Positions 27,712 to 40,229 of a stretch of DNA of 64,000 nt are shown here, one piece after another. Within the stretch, counting starts at the first letter, position 1; each line of letters opens with the position of its first letter. The stretch covers positions 20,745,622 through 20,809,621 of the forward strand of contig NC_089782.1 of NCBI RefSeq assembly GCF_040412425.1, in the 5' to 3' direction. Source of the DNA: Macrobrachium rosenbergii (Eukaryota > Arthropoda > Malacostraca > Decapoda > Palaemonidae). A program made the position numbers and the translations under genes. The notes under the pieces are model-generated. The model searched no databases. It saw only the letters and a program-made list of their open reading frames with translations, and was not told the DNA's origin.

Positions 27712-28850
27712 CTGTCAGTGTGATAGGAAATTAATTGAGAAAAGAAGTCACATAACAGACGGACTGATAGAGGAAGATCATTCTGGGTTTAGACAATTGT
27801 ATGAAATGTTTGGAAGTAAAGGGAAAAACGAGACATGGGGATTTAAGGCTGTATGGTACAGAGAATGTGTCGTTGCGAGCAGTTCAGAGTTTTATGATGA
27901 AAATGAAAATTGTATTAGGCTATGTACTGTAGGTGGACTGACTGGTCCAGTATAAAAATGGGTCTGACAAAGTTGCGATACCTCTCTTTGACTGTTAAAT
28001 ATCTTTGTGGATGGGGAAACGTAAGAGGTCAAGTAAAGGACATTAGATGTTGGTGAAACGTGGGATAAAAAAAAAAAGAAGTCGTGAATGGATTGTGGAA
28101 TGTGTGAAGACTTGGAATGGTGCAGAAATACTACAAAACTATCTAATGACAATGTCTGAAAGCATTTTCAGAAAGATAAATTTTATTAGAGTAAATGGGA
28201 ACAGGAAGGTTGAGCAGTGAAAGTTAGCATGGAAGGTGGAAGAATGGAAGCAGTGTATTTGTATAGGTATATTGGAGCGAATGTAATTAACAGTGTTAAG
28301 ATGAAACTGTCACAAAATGGGTGAAGCAAGGAAAGTAGTAGCTGGGTGTGTGCAAAAGGTTGTAAAGAGACATTCCAAGGTAGGAATGTATGAAGGGACT
28401 GATGAAAGAACTTTTCTTAACATAAGTGGTGGTTAGATAATAACGAAAGAAAAAAGGTTACTGCTCTTGAGAAAAATAGTTTACAAAATGTATAAGGCAT
28501 AAGAAGACCTAAAAGCCTCAGAAATGTGGAGACCCATAGAAGAAGTGGAAAGAAGGCTTAACGCAGGTGAAAAGATGGGTCTCAGTATTTAGATATGATT
28601 TGCTCATGTGGAAAGGTTGGTGGACGATAGGTCACTGAAAAGAGTGCTTAATTCTGAAGTGTTAGGATGGAAAAGGAAAGGAAAACCTTGAAAGTGTTGC
28701 AGAAAAGTGGGAAAGCATGTGCAGAATGAGGTGAATGACATAATCCTTGGAGGGGTGTTCGACAGCCTTCTGTGAAAGTATATGAAATGAGCAGTGTTGT
28801 GGAGGTTTCCCTCCTCCGGTTAGGGGAAATATATGTATATATATATATAT
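27712..28850 (+). pseudogene. Decayed non-LTR retrotransposon (RT-encoding), ends in TA repeats
   Basis: The + strand is the wreck of a LINE reverse transcriptase of the type common in decapods. Recognisable pieces in order are KLIEKRSHITDGLIEEDHSGFRQ (near 27735-27805), LLNIFVDGE (near 27995-28020) corresponding to the LFNIFMDG block just after the RT region-B loop, YRYIGANV (near 28265-28290) corresponding to the FKYLGS block, and RKSLRNVETHRR-like remains near 28515. The end reads QPSVKVYEMSSVVE with a GGTTTCCCTCCTCCGGTTAGG tail running into TATATG/TA repeats at about 28830. Many stops and frameshifts make it non-functional. Minus-strand frames here are shadows. Confidence 0.8.
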
Positions 28851-29077
28851 TATACATACATAGGATTTAATGTGTAAGTGCGTGCATGCATGCAAGCATT
28901 TAAATTGCCTCAAAAATTGCGTTTTTCATTACAGTTATATCATATTTTCCATATGATATTTGTGACTGTTCTTCGCAATACTTCTGATTAGCCTAATGAT
29001 CACGAATGACCAACAACATATAGACTGATATTAAATTGATTTGTTAAATAAGAGACTGACTGAAAAAAATTTTAGGT

Positions 29078-29126
29078 AACGATACCGAAAGACTACCTGA
29101 TAACGATACCAAAAGACCACCTGATT
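29078..29126 (+). repeat. 24-bp tandem duplication
   Basis: Two adjacent copies of a TAACGATACC-R-AAAGAC-Y-ACCTGA unit with two differences. Confidence 0.9.
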
Positions 29127-29530
29127 TATGAATTTGGTCTAGCTTTTGCCTTGTATAATTCGCTGATTGGTTACCTCATCTCATTACTATTCACTCTCCA
29201 TTCATCATTCACTAAGATGAATTGCCCTCACTTGATGATCACTAGTTTGTTGAATGAATGAGTTAAAGAGGATTTTAGGTTCGGAAACTTCAGTCTCTCA
29301 AGATCTGGCTCCTTCATTTGCATATTAGAATCGCAAATCTGTATCAGATAAGGATAAAATACCAAAGTTCCTTCTTCTGTTCCAGATATTTAAGGCTGCA
29401 GCTTTTCTTTACGTGGTTTATTCGATAATTATTTTCTTTGTGCCTGTAGTTTGCTTTATCGCCAGTGTACTATGAAAATTTTTATATTAACATCGTAAGA
29501 CTGGGTGTAATTATTTTGTCGATTAGAGTA

Positions 29531-29644
<114 letters not shown>

Positions 29645-29849
29645 TTATATATGAGTTCATAGAAAAATAAGACAAAGTTGCTATGACATTCATCATTTAT
29701 CCGTGTAGTGAAGGAGTCCTGTGTATGAATTTTCCACAAACGTATTGGTTTTGTATGGTACTGAAAACTCATTAGCAACACATTCAAACCCCCTACACAC
29801 ACTGGGACTGTTGCTTCTGTTTTAAACGTACCGTTTCGCTTCCCAGTTC

Positions 29850-29940
29850 TTCCAGTGTAGTACCTTCTCCATTACATCACTCTTCACCAGTCTGTCGTTT
29901 TCCATTTTCTCCGCATGACCAAACCATCTAAAAAACACGA
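29850..29940 (-). pseudogene. LINE C-terminal remnant
   Basis: On the minus strand the frame reads RWFGHAEKMENDRLVKSDV. This matches the conserved RWFGHVERM-type C-terminal block of LINE reverse transcriptases related to the one at 27712-28850. Flanking sequence on either side is too decayed to read. Confidence 0.6.
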
Positions 29941-30850
29941 ACCATTCCTTTTTTTTTCTAACTTACTTCCCGCTTCCTCACTTTCCTTTTCTCCTAAATG
30001 GAAGTCTCTGCAGATCTTCTGTAAACTCAGAACTTTTGCATTGTCATTTGTATTTTTATGCACTTACCCCTCTTTGTACAATATACAGGTATTTACAAGT
30101 CCAATCCACTTCCATTCTCTGGTCATCCTTACCCTATAGGTTCCTGTTACCTTTTCCTTTCTCACATTATCATTCAAAATAACCTTCTCTTCAAATGTAC
30201 GTTATGTAATTCCTTCAGACTTCTGTACTATCCTCTGCAGCTTTTGCTAACTGTCTTATACCAGACGGGCCCTATCCTGTGAGGAGAGATGTTCCATATT
30301 GCTCTCATAATTGTTTTTATTATCTAAAAAAAATATGAACCTCCCTCTTTTGGTCCACAACCTTTTATAGTTGGGACCGCTCAACATCCCCTTACTTTTT
30401 TCCGCAGTTGATGATACTAGACAAAATCCGTAGCGATCATATTATCAACTCTTAGTATTCGTAATTTTTCATTGTTTTTTTTATTTGAATTTTTATTTCT
30501 CTTCAGTTTTTGAATATTCTTTTGCAGGTAATTTGATCAGAATATTTTCACACTATTTCTCATTCCTTGATTCTTTTTTTTTTGAGTGTTAAGTAAATGA
30601 TATTTTGACGTGTATTGTCAGATAGTAATGATAATAGTAATAATATAATAATAATAATTATTAATCATCAGTATTACTTTACATAACTTCAAATTCTAAA
30701 CAACTATCTTGGAGTATGTAGGTGATGAGCGCCTTTCTTTCCCCCAGCAAAACCATCTGTCGTTAGTTGGAGTTTCGTAATAAATTATATTTTCGGGAAA
30801 ATAGTGACCTGTTATTCTAAGACTTTCCTTTATCCCATGTTCTTTGATAA
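29941..30850. other. AT-rich, pyrimidine-biased sequence, no gene
   Basis: Two 74-codon + strand frames are low-complexity products of T/C-rich DNA, possibly older retroelement antisense. Nothing else recognised. Confidence 0.4.
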
Positions 30851-30961
30851 CTTATCTGAGTGCATTCAGTCATAATATCACCGCAACTGGTCCTTGCGTT
30901 TGTATTGGATTTACTAATTTTTATATCAGTTGTATTAGAATCTACTAGAATCTAAAATTAA
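30851..30961 (+). repeat. Dispersed repeat, copy 2
   Basis: Second copy of the ~110-bp element at 27581-27691, same orientation, 3.27 kb away. Confidence 0.85.
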
Positions 30962-31779
30962 TATATATTCATTTAGTCAGAACACAGTAATAATTATTAT
31001 TCAGCTGCCCTTTATTTGCTTTCCCAGTTTGTACATAACGAATCCGTATTTTTCATTAAATAATTTGGTGGCATTTAAACCCTTTGCGTTGTACTCAAGT
31101 CAGAAATCCTGTCATTTTAGATCAATTCTGTCTCGAGTTTGAGTTACGGTTCTCAGCAATGATTGAGGGATGAGGCTGCTGGCTCCATGGCCAGCCGCGC
31201 CACAGATGCGACCCACCACATTCTGTTCTCTACCAGATACTTGATTCTCTGATTTTCAGGGACCGTTGGGCTAGAAGACAGGTGATACTGCGAAGAAAAC
31301 AGAAGTAATATTAAAGGATAATAGAGTATTCTTTTTCTTCTTTCGCTACAGCATTTATTAGGAATTATTTCTTATATATCTCTTACTTACAAATGAAATT
31401 CTTTTGGGTCTTGGAATGAAAATGTCGAAGCATTTCTCAACTCATTTTAACGAAACGCAAAAGGAGACAGAAATTTAGGTCAAAAAAGGAAAATGCCGTC
31501 GGTTAAACTGCTAAACTTGAAGAGCTCGAAGAAAAAAAAAGCATATAAAATAAGAACACTAATGAGGTAACAATAAAGAAAAGATGTACGTGATTCAAAC
31601 CGAAGAACATTCATCAAAGCAATCACAAGCCTAAGAAGATATCCCATAGCGCAGTTAAAAAAATGAAAAAAGCAGAGTCATCAAATCCTCGCTAACGAGA
31701 TTAGAACTGTTTCCAGAACAAATAAAACAATGATCGCAGCGAAAACTCTGATTCCCATCACGTTGACTTAGCTCCCAAA
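30962..31779. other. Unique sequence, no gene recognised
   Basis: A GC-rich patch at about 31165-31215 (GGCTGCTGGCTCCATGGCCAG) may be an old repeat, but I cannot assign it. Confidence 0.4.
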
Positions 31780-32060
31780 ATGTGAATTAATTACTCCGAC
31801 CCGTTAAATAAAAAGGCCATTATTGATGCATCCCGCTGTTCACTCTTTTGGGGGGAAAATTTACATAATGATATTATTTTCTAACCGACGCCCCGGACGC
31901 GTAGTAAACATTAGCGCTTAAATATGAGGTGAATTTAACGCCTCTTGCTGTTTGAATTAACAGTTTTAACCTATACGTCATTACCGCCGCCCAGTCCTTT
32001 TGGCCGACGAGACTACCAATCACTCCTGATTGACTGGGCGAATTATTTTTATGCGAGTAG
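31780..32060. promoter_or_regulatory. Candidate regulatory island with homeodomain/PBX-like motifs
   Basis: A compact, non-repetitive stretch unlike its AT-rich neighbours. It holds several TAATTA/ATTA cores near 31783-31885, and a TGATTGACTG word (32027-32036) close to the PBX-MEIS composite TGATTGACAG. An inverted CAATCA (32017-32022) faces TGATTG across four bases. An outer perfect 9-bp inverted repeat CGCCCAGTC / GACTGGGCG (31988-31996 and 32032-32040) encloses them. This is motif evidence only, and conservation would be needed to call it an enhancer. Confidence 0.25.
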
Positions 32061-33648
32061 CAAATGGTCTTTGAATAAACAGAATGAAAGTGAGATTGTA
32101 CGCTGGTCTAGGGAACCTGTATGATGGGGGAGGGTTGATTATGAAGGGTGGGGGGAGGCTTTTGCAGGTTGGGGGTTAGTGAAGGGGATTGTGTGCTCTC
32201 ATTTGAGTAGAATACTAAATGCTTTGTGAACCGTTAATGAGACCTCACCTCAGATTCCTTTTAGAAATTAATAAATCTTTAAAACCATTATCTTGTTCAT
32301 GTGACGGTTTCGTTATGTCTGCCAGTGGAAAAAGAGGGGATAGGTAAAGGGAGACCACGGAGTTGTTCTGAAGCATTCGGTCGATCCATTCATCCATAAT
32401 GCAGGGTATAATTCTTCCGGTTTGAAAGCCTAATGACACAAAGAAGTCCCTTATATATTTCATAGCTGAGGTCGGTAAATGAAAGTTGTGGAGGTTTCCG
32501 TACGCAGACAGTCAGTCATAAAGGAAATTTCAAGATAGAGTGCGCACGTCTTCCTCATATGTATGGGGGGGAGGGTTATTGAAATGTATGATTAATGAAG
32601 GCATAGAATTACCTTACAACTATTTATATTTATTCATAATGGTTATTAATTGTTGTAACTGCTCAGTGATTATACTGGTTATCCAAGAGTGTTTCGTCAA
32701 ATACCTCTGGCCTGAGTTTCCATTAGCGTTAAATGAGAGAGATATTTAACCCAACAAAGAAACTAAACTTGTATTTGTGTAATAATAAGTTTTTCTTATT
32801 GAAGTAAAAGATATGCTCTATCCACAGATATTTTATAGAAAACTAACTTTTAATGATCACAAGATATATCATACTTATAAATGACGGCACGAATTAAAAT
32901 CGGAATAAGAATAGCTGGAGGAATTTCCAATTTATAACGTCTTTCGTTGGATAACCTTCTAGTCTTCCGTGGCTGTCAAAGCCTGCCGGCCGAGCTGTCA
33001 AACTGTCAAAAAGTCCCGGGTCTTGCGGGCCAGGCCTCTAGGGGTAAGGGTAGAAGTGAGAGGGGAAGCCCTTTCTTAAACCCAGGGACCCCCAAATTTT
33101 TTTCTGTACCTTATCTTTCGATGCGAGCGAACAGGAGGAGCCCAAACGAAATTAATTGGTGGAGAGTGATAAAAAGCGAAATGGTGAGACCGTGTTTCTT
33201 AGGTGAAAGAAGGGAGGGCGAGACCTCGATTATTCGATCTCGTTCGTCAGTCTTCCATTTTACATCGATATCCATCGCCTCTTTTTCGTCTAACGAAAGA
33301 AGTTCACGACAGGCTACTTGGCATTAAGTCTCGCCAGACAAACAAGCCTCAAGTCCTTCTAAACATTTTGTTGGTTTAATGAGGTTCTTGGCTGAGCGAA
33401 TCTATTTTTTCCCTCCTGGCCGGGTCAATAGTTTTCTTCCGTTTTCGGCGAATAGAAGAGGGGAAACCAAATTAGTTCTTGGGAGGGTGTGGAGAGGGGA
33501 GATCCGAGGGGCTCCCGAACAAAATGGTGTTTTCGATCGAAGCCCTTCAGGAGGAGGAAAACTGGAAATGAAGGGGAGTTTGCCACCGCTGCCACCGCCA
33601 CAGCGCTCCCTGGACAAGGACCTTTCTTATGCCGCTCTGCCAACTTTT

Positions 33649-33650
<2 letters not shown>
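32061..33650. other. Moderately GC-rich sequence, no gene recognised
   Basis: Frames at 32947-33327 (126 codons) and 33379-33726 (115 codons, ending in a CT microsatellite) are the longest. Both strands are similarly open here, no domain is recognised, and the first frame has no clear start context or flanking splice signals I would trust. Confidence 0.4.

Positions 33651-33693
<43 letters not shown>
33651..33693. repeat. (TC)n microsatellite
   Basis: 43 bp of TC dinucleotide, the first of a cluster of pyrimidine tracts running to 42.0 kb. Confidence 0.97.
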
Positions 33694-33698
<5 letters not shown>

Positions 33699-34602
33699 GT
33701 TTATTTTATTTTCGCTTAGATCTTGAAGTATGTACTCCTTTGAAAATCTGCACTAAATTTATTTGAGAATTCAATTTCTCATGTCGTCATTTTTAAGTAC
33801 ATTTTTAAGCAGTACATATGTATGTTTTAATGAGAATTCATTGAGGTTTTCCTAACAGATTTTCCCCCGAGATCTCTTCGAGTATTCTCTTTTATTATTA
33901 GAAAATGCCGGAAAATTCAGGCAACCGCTTCCCTAACACATTGTATATATGGTTGAATAAAAGACCTTCCTTTTGATTTGGATTCCCAGTGATATGTGAC
34001 CGAGAAAACGCCTTTTACAATATCCTTACATTTATTTATCTCGAATATTAATTTTTATTATTATTAATTTTTTTTTTTTGGTATTCATTAGCTGACCAAT
34101 TGGGTAACCGTAGAATTACTATAAACAGCGCAGAATCGGTTCTGAGGTTCTTGTCATGGTCTTTCACGATACACTTTAGATTAATTTATCTTTTACTGAA
34201 TAACTCTTAAACGTCTGCAAGCTTATGTATTGAATGTTTTAATATTAATTTTCAGCAGCATCAAAATTATATTATTTGATATCTCAGGTCTCTAAGAAAA
34301 AGCCTGTTTTTATTTGTATTTGTGTTCCTTTCTGAAATAAATCACTAGTGGATATCTGTTTTTTTTTTTTTTGCAATCAATTTTACGTTCTCTCCAGAGT
34401 ATAGGTTCGTCGCGGAGTTCATTATAGTCTATGATTCCCTTTTCTGGGACGTCACAGAGGATAAGGTATAGGCTTTATTCTCCCGGACGGCGTAACTTTC
34501 GAAAAAGTTCCTTCCAACATGAAAGGTGTTAAGGGGGGATAATACGTTGCCAACTTTCCTTTTGTACGATTTTTCTTTGGTCAACTCGCCAACTTCTGCC
34601 AA
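33694..34602. other. Unique AT-rich sequence, nothing recognised
   Basis: No frame of note. A GACGTCAC CRE-like word lies at about 34449. Confidence 0.45.
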
Positions 34603-34745
34603 GTGAAGGATAGTTTTCTGGATCGGGTGGAAAGTGATATGGTATATGTATATTAGAGATGTTTCACTAGGGTTATAATCATGTGAAGGATAGTTTTCTG
34701 AATTATGGATTATGGAAGCGAGAAAGTGATGCTTTATCTATATAT
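34603..34745 (+). repeat. Direct duplication, period 80 bp
   Basis: GTGAAGGATAGTTTTCTG occurs at 34603-34620 and again at 34683-34700, followed in both by a diverged GAAAGTGAT block. The second copy runs into (TA)n. Confidence 0.8.
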
Positions 34746-34756
34746 ACCCCTATGCA

Positions 34757-34876
<120 letters not shown>

Positions 34877-34904
34877 CCCAATTTATCTTCTGTGTAGAGA
34901 TGTT

Positions 34905-35575
34905 ATAGTTTCAGGTTGAGTCGATTCAGAGACAGTTAGGGAATTGAGTTATTGCTTTCCTAGTGTGAACCTCGTGTTCTACCACTGAGCTAGGCGTGTA
35001 TTAAAAAAATCTGATCTGATACTGGATAAAAAAAAACTCATACAGATATATTCTAATCCCGTTTGCATTAATACAAAGAAACACAACACAACAGTCACTC
35101 AAAAAAAAGTCCCTTATTCAATTCTACCTTCTCAAATCAGTCTTATCATTAGGAACAATATGAGGTTCATTTGCAAAAATCTTCTGTTACAATCGACACA
35201 ATATTTTACCTCCAACAAGGTGGTTTGCTTTTTTATTTGTGATTCATAGTTTGTTATAATAAAATATTGTCGATTGTAACGAAGATTTTACAAAAGGTGG
35301 ACCTCTTGGCTGACCATAATAAGTAATTAAGATTTGGGAGATACCTGGATTTTGGTTAGGGCCTTTTTTTTCAGTGGCTGTTTGTGTTTGGTGTTTTGAT
35401 GTAGTTAGTCACCACAGAGATTGAATATATCTGTTGTGAATTTTTTTTATCCATGTATCAGATGGGTTGTTGTACACGCCCAAGTTCAATGGCAGAACTC
35501 GAGGCTCACACTAGGAAAGCCCATGGCTCAATTCCCGTCCAGCTCTCTCCAGTCGACTCAGCCGTGAATGGGTAC
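34905..35575. mobile_element. Large inverted repeat with divergent tRNA-like ends
   Basis: The minus-strand arm at 34905-35215 and the plus-strand arm at 35258-35575 align over about 315 bp at roughly 70-75% identity by eye. The spacer is about 42 bp. Shared inner blocks are AAATATTGT..CGATTGTAAC..GAAGATTTT. Shared middle blocks are GAATATATCTGT and TTTTTATCC..TATCAGAT. At each outer end is a tRNA-like part with box A (TAGCTCAGTGG in the left arm, 34982-34992 in reverse; AGTTCAATGGC in the right arm, near 35483) and TCACACTAGGAAAGC plus a CTCAATTCCC box-B-like word. Both tRNA-like parts point outward. It may be two head-to-head SINE copies or one palindromic element. Confidence 0.75.
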
Positions 35576-36106
35576 CAGCATCTCCTGCAGTTCACCTCCA
35601 GTTGATGATTAGGTTAACTTTAACTATGGTGTTGTTATTTGTCATTAAATTATTTTAGGCAGATTTAGGAACTAATATTTGCCTGGGACATTGATGAGTG
35701 GTAAGATGATTAATGTTATAATTGTCTTTATTATTATGATTTAGTTGTGTGATATTTATAACAGTGTTCATAACCTTTGTCAAATATAAATTTTGTGGGC
35801 ATTATTATAACTTCACGAACGTTAAAGCCGATTCATTAAAGAAGACATATTCCTCGTTCTTCAATTTTAAGGTGAACTCAGCACAAAATCAATTTTCTCA
35901 AAGCGAAGATAATTTTGACAGGGATTCTTCGGATGATATTATTGGTGGAGTATTTATGCAATGCATTTAATATTCGTTTATTGATATCCTTGCTACCCAA
36001 CTTCATCAGAAGTTCACCACCGAGGTATTCTTCTCTTTACCTTCGGGAAATTTGAGCGATACAAGTAATTAATACCCAATAGCTTAAAGCAGCTTTTTAA
36101 GACACT

Positions 36107-36108
<2 letters not shown>
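35576..36108. other. Unique sequence, no gene recognised
   Basis: A 73-codon frame at 35749-35970 has no recognised motif. Confidence 0.45.

Positions 36109-36162
<54 letters not shown>
36109..36162. repeat. (CT)n microsatellite
   Basis: 54 bp of CT dinucleotide. Confidence 0.97.
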
Positions 36163-36164
<2 letters not shown>

Positions 36165-36782
36165 GTCCCTGTTCATCTTCTCAATCAGTTATCACTTGAG
36201 CTACTTCATAATCATAAAATTCTGCTGTGAGTAGTTTCTCAAAGCTCCCCTAAATCCTTAATGGTCTCTTTCCCCTTTCCCCAATTCCTTCCCTGCTAAG
36301 ATCAGCTTATTTATTGCCATCTTTATTATCTCCCAAGTAAATTATTTCCTCTATTTTGATCGCGACCTCCATCTTCCGCTGCAGACCGTCTTTTAAATCG
36401 TGTCCCTCGGCATTTATTAGTGCGGAGTCTTAACAGTAATTGTCTCTTTCCCTTGTTTTCTAACCAGCATGATATTCTCCCTTTCACTGCTGTGTAAGTT
36501 TTTCGTATTTACTTTGTCGTGAATGAGTTGACACACATTTTTCCTACTTTTTTATTCTCAAATTCTAATCTTTTCTGTTCGGCTATCGTCAGCATTTTTT
36601 GCTTTTATTTGTGATGGTTGGCGGTCACCAGTTTCTCCTGGGGGTCATAAAACCATGTCCGAATCTTCCTGCTTTTAGGGGCGCTCACTTCCCCTCCGCC
36701 TTCCATGTCTTATACCACGTATTCCTTCCTTACCTTATTCTCGTCTCCTCCTCCTACGTTTCCCCTTCGCTTGCCCGACACT

Positions 36783-36866
36783 TCCTCCTCCTCCTCCTCC
36801 TCCTCCTCCTCCTCCTCCTCCTCCTCCTCCTCCTCCTCCTCCTCCTCCTCCTCCTCCTCCTCCTCC
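36783..36866. repeat. (TCC)n trinucleotide microsatellite
   Basis: 84 bp, 28 units of TCC, uninterrupted. The frames across it translate as poly-Ser, poly-Leu or poly-Glu and are artefacts of the repeat. Confidence 0.98.
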
Positions 36867-36924
36867 AACAGCAGCGTAGGTCGTCCTTGCACTTTAAATT
36901 ATCACCAACAAGCAGACTGCCTAG

Positions 36925-37100
36925 GTATCCATTTTCATAAGTAAAGATTAATTAGTTGGACTCGCGGCAATGCACCCACAGACCACAAATCATTTTAATC
37001 TCCCTCAACAGCCGCATATCATTCAAGTTTTAATCCGCAGCGTTATAAAATTCTTATATCTAATTGGACCTGGACGGTCCTTATAAAGGGATCGGCCTTT
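36925..37100. promoter_or_regulatory. Candidate regulatory island between microsatellites
   Basis: Non-repetitive stretch with GATTAATTAG, TTTTAATC (twice) and CTAATTGG homeodomain-type cores and a GACCACAAA word resembling a RUNX site. It sits between the TCC tract and a CT tract. Motif evidence only. Confidence 0.2.
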
Positions 37101-37185
37101 CTCTCCTTTTTAATTTTCCTTTCTTCTATGTCTCTCTCGCTATCAAAGTCGATTAGGAAGTTTTGCTTCTCAACCGGACCTGACT

Positions 37186-37189
<4 letters not shown>

Positions 37190-37247
<58 letters not shown>
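37190..37247. repeat. (CT)n microsatellite
   Basis: 58 bp of CT dinucleotide. Confidence 0.97.
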
Positions 37248-37252
<5 letters not shown>

Positions 37253-38708
37253 CCCATCTACGGTGTTTTGTAGGATGGAACTTGTAGTCTCAGTAGGTTG
37301 GTCTTCTTTCAGATGTTATCAGATTCTATTCTGCATATTTTTCTTTGCAATTCATTAAGTTCTTCGTAATTTCATTTGTCTGTTTATATTTACAAACATC
37401 TTCACAAAACAATCTTCATATCGTCGACTGATCACTGATTAATGTTCTCATAAATACAGAACATATAAGGATGAGTGGCACATCCGTCATCTCTCCAAGT
37501 AACATGCGACCGCTTTGCAGCTGTTATATTGAAAGCACTTTTTATTAGGTGTGAAGCACAAAACGCACAAGTGCTTCTGGAGTGTCTATCCTAAGAATCT
37601 TCTGTGACCTTGACAGAGTTCATCTCTTAAGACCTGCAGAAGTCAGGGCTCCTGACGTTCTTGGAATAATTGAATCTAAAAGATATTTTGTTTAAATTGC
37701 GTGTTCAATATTGATGTAATACATTATATACTTGAAATCTGCTGATGTTTAAATAATGAGGCTGTGAACCCTTCTTTTCATTTGTTGGTGACTTGGTAAG
37801 ATCTTGGAGATCCTGTGAGACAGCTGTGAATATCGTAGTTGAAATTCATTGTATGTTATTTTTAAAGTGACAAATTAACCTACATCCTATCTCCTTGCTA
37901 AATACTCTTTCAAAGGCCTTGGCTTCTGAGCTTCGTTTGCTGATTGCCCCACTATCACAATCTGGTGGTTGTCCTTACCGGAAGTTAACATCTATATTTT
38001 GATAGTGGTGATAGTTTTCCCTTAGATCCGAATAAAGGGAAATTCTTGGGTCTATAAGAAACTTATTTCGTTTTCCGTCTAGGAGCTAAAGTTTGCTGGT
38101 AACCGCCCGAGATTATTTTCTTCGAAACACCTTTTTCGTCTTTTTAAGGGACACCGTGACTTAGAGATTTTTCATTTGAAGAAGTATTTGTCCTTCGCTT
38201 TTACCTTTAGGGAATAGTTCATGCAGATTGAGAATGGACAAATGCAAAATTCAAATTTCAGGCATTCAAAGCCATAAATTTTTTACCCTATGTTAATAAC
38301 AATAACAACAACAGCAGCAACAATAATAGTAATAATCTGGCACATTTTCCCAGTCCTTTTCCTGATATTCCATCGACCTTATGGTTGGTTCATAGCGTAA
38401 AGGAGAGATGTTAGTTGGTATAGAATTTTCCTTTATTATACCCATGAAATCTTTCATTCCTGGATCTGGAAAAGTTTTTATTTATTTTTGAAGTTTTACC
38501 TTTGAAGTGGCTCAAACAGATTCATTCAACTCTTCAAGTTAAAATTTTTCTTAAGTAATATGACATGCGTTCTAGATATGATGTACTCAAGAGTCAGTGT
38601 TTCATCGTTTAGTCTTTATCAATTTCGTCTCGATATGTACACTGTCGCATGTTCCATAAAGAGGGTCATAAGTATTAATAAAATGTTATTTAAGCGTACT
38701 CCCCCCGC

Positions 38709-38711
<3 letters not shown>
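37248..38711. other. Unique sequence, no gene recognised
   Basis: No recognised repeat other than a short AACAAC/AGC-type run at about 38300-38330. Confidence 0.5.

Positions 38712-38763
<52 letters not shown>
38712..38763. repeat. (CT)n microsatellite
   Basis: 52 bp of CT dinucleotide after a C-run. Confidence 0.97.
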
Positions 38764-38766
<3 letters not shown>

Positions 38767-38805
38767 TGGTCACAAACTGGTGCACAAGTATACTTTGCGT
38801 GCAAC

Positions 38806-38806
<1 letters not shown>

Positions 38807-38856
<50 letters not shown>

Positions 38857-38878
38857 GTTTATTTATTTATTTATTTAA
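38807..38878. repeat. (TA)n followed by (TTTA)n
   Basis: 49 bp of TA to 38855, then CGTTTATTTATTTATTTATTTA. Confidence 0.95.
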
Positions 38879-39411
38879 TTGGTTATTTATTGTAATGGCA
38901 ATTCATAACAAAATGGTTACGGAAGATAAATATGCTAAGAGAAGGTAAACAGATAAAGGAAAAGGACCATTCTTGGATATCATTCATTTGTCATTATCAT
39001 TTCATGAAGTTTAGTAATTTTATTTCTATAGCATAGGTGCATGCATATTTTTTATGATTATATATTTGTAGTCACAGAGACCCATTAGAATAGATAAACA
39101 TTCATGGACGTAGTTTTATTTATCGATTTTTTGCGATAATTATAGAAACGCATAAATGTTATTACTTTAGAATTTAAGAGGAAAAACAGATTTACTTTAT
39201 TATGAGCCCGTAACACAAGATGTCTGTTTTATGACAGCACATTATTTTTCATCTTTGGCTTTAGTTTTTAAAGGCTTGTTGCATGTCGGTTTCGCTGAAT
39301 GGGAGTCTGTACATTTCCTTCCTTCCCGGTAGAAATGTACGATTTCATGTCAGTGGGATGTGCATTTGTCACATGATTTCTTGATTAGAAGGCAACACTG
39401 GCGAAAAACGC

Positions 39412-39414
<3 letters not shown>

Positions 39415-39449
<35 letters not shown>
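39415..39449. repeat. (CT)n microsatellite
   Basis: 35 bp of CT dinucleotide. Confidence 0.97.
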
Positions 39450-39452
<3 letters not shown>

Positions 39453-40165
39453 GCACACGAGCGGACACATTCACAGTTACTGCCATTAAAGGGATAATCT
39501 CTTAATAATATATTCTTAACAAATAAGAAAATTTCTTTCTTGAACCATCTAGTGCAGCTCACCAACTGCGTGAAGAGTCGCACAATTTTTATTTTTTATG
39601 GACACCCGTAATAATATTTCACTTTTTTATAGCCTTACTTTTTATGCTTAGGGTTAATTTGTTTGGAAATCGCATTGACTGCAGACTGCAACAAATTTTT
39701 AATTCCCTTTTACAGATTTCATGCAAGATGCAATTAGTTTTTATCATCTTTTTCATAAACAAACTACTTGGCTGTCTGCACGCACATTGATGGGTGAGAA
39801 TCTGTATTCTTGTCATAGCAATATTTATTCAGTTAGTGTGGATATACGTATGCGAGATTCTATCCTTGTATTACATATACGCATATATATGTATATATGT
39901 ATTCATCGGCAATTGAACACTACTTAAAAAAAAAGAAATGTTTCGAGTTTCTTATTTTGAGGAAAGGTCACAATTCTTTCTCCTATCCAATCGCTGGTCA
40001 ATAAACCACGTTTTCTCTATCCTTATTTATATTTCTCATTTTTCATGTCAGCCAGTCAGGAAAATATAAGGAGAGAAAGAAGAACGAACATTTGTTATAT
40101 CGTGGCGCTCCTTCGTCATGGTATAATCTTAATTGACCGATTATGGGATGTGTAATTGCGTGTGT

Positions 40166-40166
<1 letters not shown>

Positions 40167-40225
<59 letters not shown>
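40167..40225. repeat. (AG)n microsatellite
   Basis: 59 bp of AG. It is the only member of the 33.6-42.0 kb cluster with purines on the + strand. Confidence 0.97.

Positions 40226-40229
<4 letters not shown>

Noticed and set aside
32947..33327. 126-codon frame in a GC-richer region
   Set aside because: Composition removes stops on several frames at once. No domain and no splice context I would trust.
35475..35545. Possible functional tRNA gene
   Set aside because: D-arm is plausible, but box B is degenerate, the acceptor stem does not pair well and the sequence continues as a repeat arm, so it is tRNA-derived repeat DNA.
36599..36944. Poly-Leu/poly-Ser protein of 113 codons and poly-Glu on the opposite strand
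   Set aside because: Produced by a 28-unit TCC microsatellite. No non-repetitive domain around it.
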